DNA of 64,000 bases from Verpa conica (Eukaryota; Ascomycota; Pezizomycetes; Pezizales; Morchellaceae): contig JAUFSD010000006.1 of NCBI GenBank assembly GCA_033030425.1, positions 1,550,001 to 1,614,000 of the forward strand, read 5' to 3'. The stretch's first letter is position 1, and each line of letters starts with the position of its first letter. This document shows, in pieces, positions 61,572 through 64,000 of this stretch. The notes under the pieces are model-generated. The model was not told where the DNA came from. It was given only the letters and a program-made list of their open reading frames with translations, and made no database searches. Both the position numbers and the translations under genes were made by a program.

Positions 61572-62120
61572 TTAGATAAGATATCCCCTCCCTCTTCTAC
61601 GGACTGATACTTTGCTGATCACTTTAGCAGTACCGGTAGCCATAACTTCCCCTATATGGGTCATCCCTACAACACCCATAGTCTCTTCCTCTTCCTCCTC
61701 CTCCTCCTCCTCCTCCTCCTCCTCCTCATCCTCATCTTCATTGTCTCCGTCATCGTCATCATCAACATCATCGTCATCATCCTTACCTTCACCCTCACTC
61801 CCATCATTACCATAACCACCATCACATATAAGGCCAGAAGCCTTCATCATGAACTTTGCTCTCTCTATGCATCCCTGCGCTTTATCCACCGCCGCATTCC
61901 ACTCGTACTTATTTTCACTACCACCGGTATATCCCGCCCACAAATCAACAATATTGCGTTCCTCCGCGTCGTCGATACAGTAGCCTTCGGTAAAAAGGCT
62001 TGAAGAGAAACCTCGCTGCGTGGACCGAAAGAGGATCTCCCAAATATAGATTTCATGTTCATTGATAATCTCAATATATGGCTGAAGAATGCCCCACGAC
62101 TCAAATAGGTCATTGAGCAT
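61572..62120 (-). CDS. Hypothetical protein with acidic low-complexity tract, 182 aa
   Basis: ATG frame of 182 codons. The first 95 residues look folded (LFESWGILQPYIEII; EERNIVDLWAGYTGGSENKYEW) with no family recognised. Residues about 110-147 are almost only Asp and Glu, the Glu run coming from a CTC microsatellite. A short tail follows, ending in RRRGRGY. The stop codon directly before the ATG limits extension. In another frame just upstream, 62194-62120 reads RANDIAGDVRRSLENIE, which looks coding, so the true gene may have an extra 5' exon or a frameshift. No signal peptide or membrane helix. Function unknown. Confidence 0.5.
   Translation of the reverse strand: MLNDLFESWGILQPYIEIINEHEIYIWEILFRSTQRGFSSSLFTEGYCIDDAEERNIVDLWAGYTGGSENKYEWNAAVDKAQGCIERAKFMMKASGLICDGGYGNDGSEGEGKDDDDDVDDDDDGDNEDEDEEEEEEEEEEEEEEETMGVVGMTHIGEVMATGTAKVISKVSVRRRGRGYLI
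61686..61728. repeat. CTC microsatellite inside a coding frame
   Basis: About 12-14 tandem CTC/TCC units, encoding a run of about 14 Glu on the minus strand. Confidence 0.9.
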
Positions 62121-64000
62121 TTAGATGGCCTACGTTCTATGTTTTCGAGCGATCTTCTGACATCCCCGGCAATATCATTAGCTCTCATAACCATTTCCTT
62201 TGTCCTATATTATATTAGCTCAGTGTTACCAATAGGAGTTCAGAAGTTATCGAACCGTGTATTTGTCATTTCTAGATTTACTAGCTTACGGTTTGGTTTG
62301 AGAAATCGTGTTTGTAGGGGTGATAGGGTAAGAAATAAGTATATGGAAGACGAATGAAGTAGATATATGAGGCGGTAATACTGCGGCTGTAGTAGCGTTA
62401 TAATGACGGGTGAGGGACGTCAGGCATGATACTAACTAGCCCGAGTGACCTACTGTGACCACAGATTACGTCTCCACACTACACAACCCATCAATCAATC
62501 CTCCTCCCGTTCAATAAACATCAACATATCTAAGACCTACCTCACTAGAACCCTAGCATAGTACTAATACAATAGCATCCCCACGCATTAAGCCCTCCAA
62601 GTTCTTTAACAGCAAATTATGACCACCTGGCTTGGCTTTCTGGCATAGTCAGTCATAATGCAAGACTAGACTAGATGCCTTTCTAAGCAAGCATTATTAC
62701 CCTAAATAAATAAGTTCGGCATCCATTCTAAGGAGCTTGGGTAGGTCCGGGCTCGCCCACTTCGGTGGAGAGATATACAAACACAGCGACACCGAGGCCT
62801 TATGGTATATCGAACTCACAGCTGCGTCTGTGATAGGTTCAAACTTTCTTTAGTCAGCCAGTCAGCCATTTGCCACTTTGCAGTACAACACTCACCCCTA
62901 AGACAACATTAAATTTTAAGTGGAGAGGCGGATTGAAGAAAACATCTAAACTCGGTTCGTCTATATCCACTATCTCTAGACTTATGTATCAGTCACTAGT
63001 TATTCTAATAGTAAAAAAACACAATCAGAGAATAGAACCCTACTCACAATATAGCGAAGGTAAATAAAGTATGGAGAGTACTGAAGATATTGACTGTAAT
63101 AAATAAAAAAAAAGAAATAAAGAGATCAGAACTAAAGAGTACACTAGAGTAATCATGAACAGTGTCTCTCGAGTGAGCCATAGGCTACTAAAGATCCCTA
63201 TATTAGTACTGAACTTCATCCCCAGCCAAACGACTAAGGAGCGGTAACAGAGACAAAAAATATCAAGGAAAAAGCAATATGCTTTAATCTACTGCTGTGA
63301 CACAAATGGTATAATCTTATCTATATTAAACTTATTAAAAGATCATCTTGTAATGTGACAACTAGATACTAGAGCTTTCCTCTGACTCATTTCACTCTAA
63401 AGTGCTTCATCGTGAAGCCGATCACCCCCCCTAGAAACCGATCACTTGGCCTCTCTTGGGGGTTTCTCTGTGGGGATTAGTCTCATTTTATTGCTGCGGT
63501 ACTGAGCTTTGGCCGTAGCTTGGTACTCATATATCGTATGATTGGTTTCTAGGCGGTGATTGGCTTCACTGTGAAATACTTTACTACCTAGGGATTAGGT
63601 CAACATGTGCTAGTTGATAGACCTGTGGAGGAAGACCACGAAAGAGTCACTAGAAATTAGATTTTATTGTAGATTAGAGCAACAAAAATATATGATAACT
63701 TGGCTAAACAAGAGGTCTAGAGAAGGAATATCTTTCACTAGTAAGAAATATATAGGCTCAGATGCCCTAGAATGAAATAATACAAAATACAGTCCCATCC
63801 AGAAACCCTTCGATACTATCACGCATACATCCTTCAAAAACAAACAAATAGACAGGCACCTGTGAGAGGGTTCCGCCGAACTAATAATGTTCAAGCGCCA
63901 CGAGTGACACTACGACTACGCACCTAACTCAACTTAAATTTCTATTCACCGCTGAAACAGACATACACTAGCAACGATAATTATCATTACCAAGCCCTCC
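62121..64000. other. AT-rich region to the window end, no gene recognised
   Basis: No frame over 80 codons with coding character. The frame at 63664-63894 minus lacks any domain. No RNA gene or clear repeat. Confidence 0.4.

Overview
This is nuclear DNA of a filamentous ascomycete (Pezizomycotina). The genes carry many short GT-AG introns, mostly about 50-75 nt. Several families are typical of these fungi: a PSI-domain membrane protein, a fungal CorA-like transporter, a vacuolar endopolyphosphatase, GH92 and GH43 enzymes, and a luciferase-domain protein. Gene density is low and much of the sequence is AT-rich and stop-rich. That could fit a repeat-rich genome such as those of some Pezizomycetes, but the species is an inference I cannot settle.

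Layout. 0-9 kb: an acyl-CoA dehydrogenase, an unknown 262-aa protein, a small membrane protein and a five-exon GH92 alpha-mannosidase, all on the minus strand. 9-14.7 kb: no firm gene, with exon-like open stretches at 9.2-10.3 kb. 14.7-21.4 kb: a secreted GH43 endo-arabinanase and a PPN1-type endopolyphosphatase. 21.4-28 kb: a long, partly GC-richer intergenic block. 28.2-28.8 kb: a secreted tandem-repeat protein. 31.7-32.5 kb: a RING-finger protein. 32.5-42.3 kb: a near-desert with a 39-bp-arm inverted repeat and a short element with terminal inverted repeats. 42.3-43.3 kb: a luciferase-domain protein. 43.4-51.1 kb: a desert with decayed coding relics, including an HNH-nuclease pseudogene. 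52.4-54.7 kb: CorA-like transporter. 57.0-58.0 kb: ARF1. 59.8-60.6 kb: PSI-domain protein. 61.6-62.1 kb: an unknown protein with an acidic low-complexity tract.

The genes do not form an obvious pathway or biosynthetic cluster. GH92 and GH43 are carbohydrate-active enzymes lying 6 kb apart; the rest is housekeeping (ARF1, polyphosphate, acyl-CoA oxidation, ion transport). I re-derived exon structures from splice motifs and reading-frame phase, and frames close exactly for ACAD, GH92, GH43, PPN1, the luciferase-domain gene, CorA-like, ARF1 and PSI.

No convincing new multi-gene system was found. The strongest unusual signals are an HNH-nuclease copy broken by a Trp-to-TAG change, two other relics whose stops are all explained by C-to-T changes at Gln codons (both compatible with repeat-induced point mutation), the hairpin-like inverted repeat at 35.9 kb, and the seven-unit secreted repeat protein.
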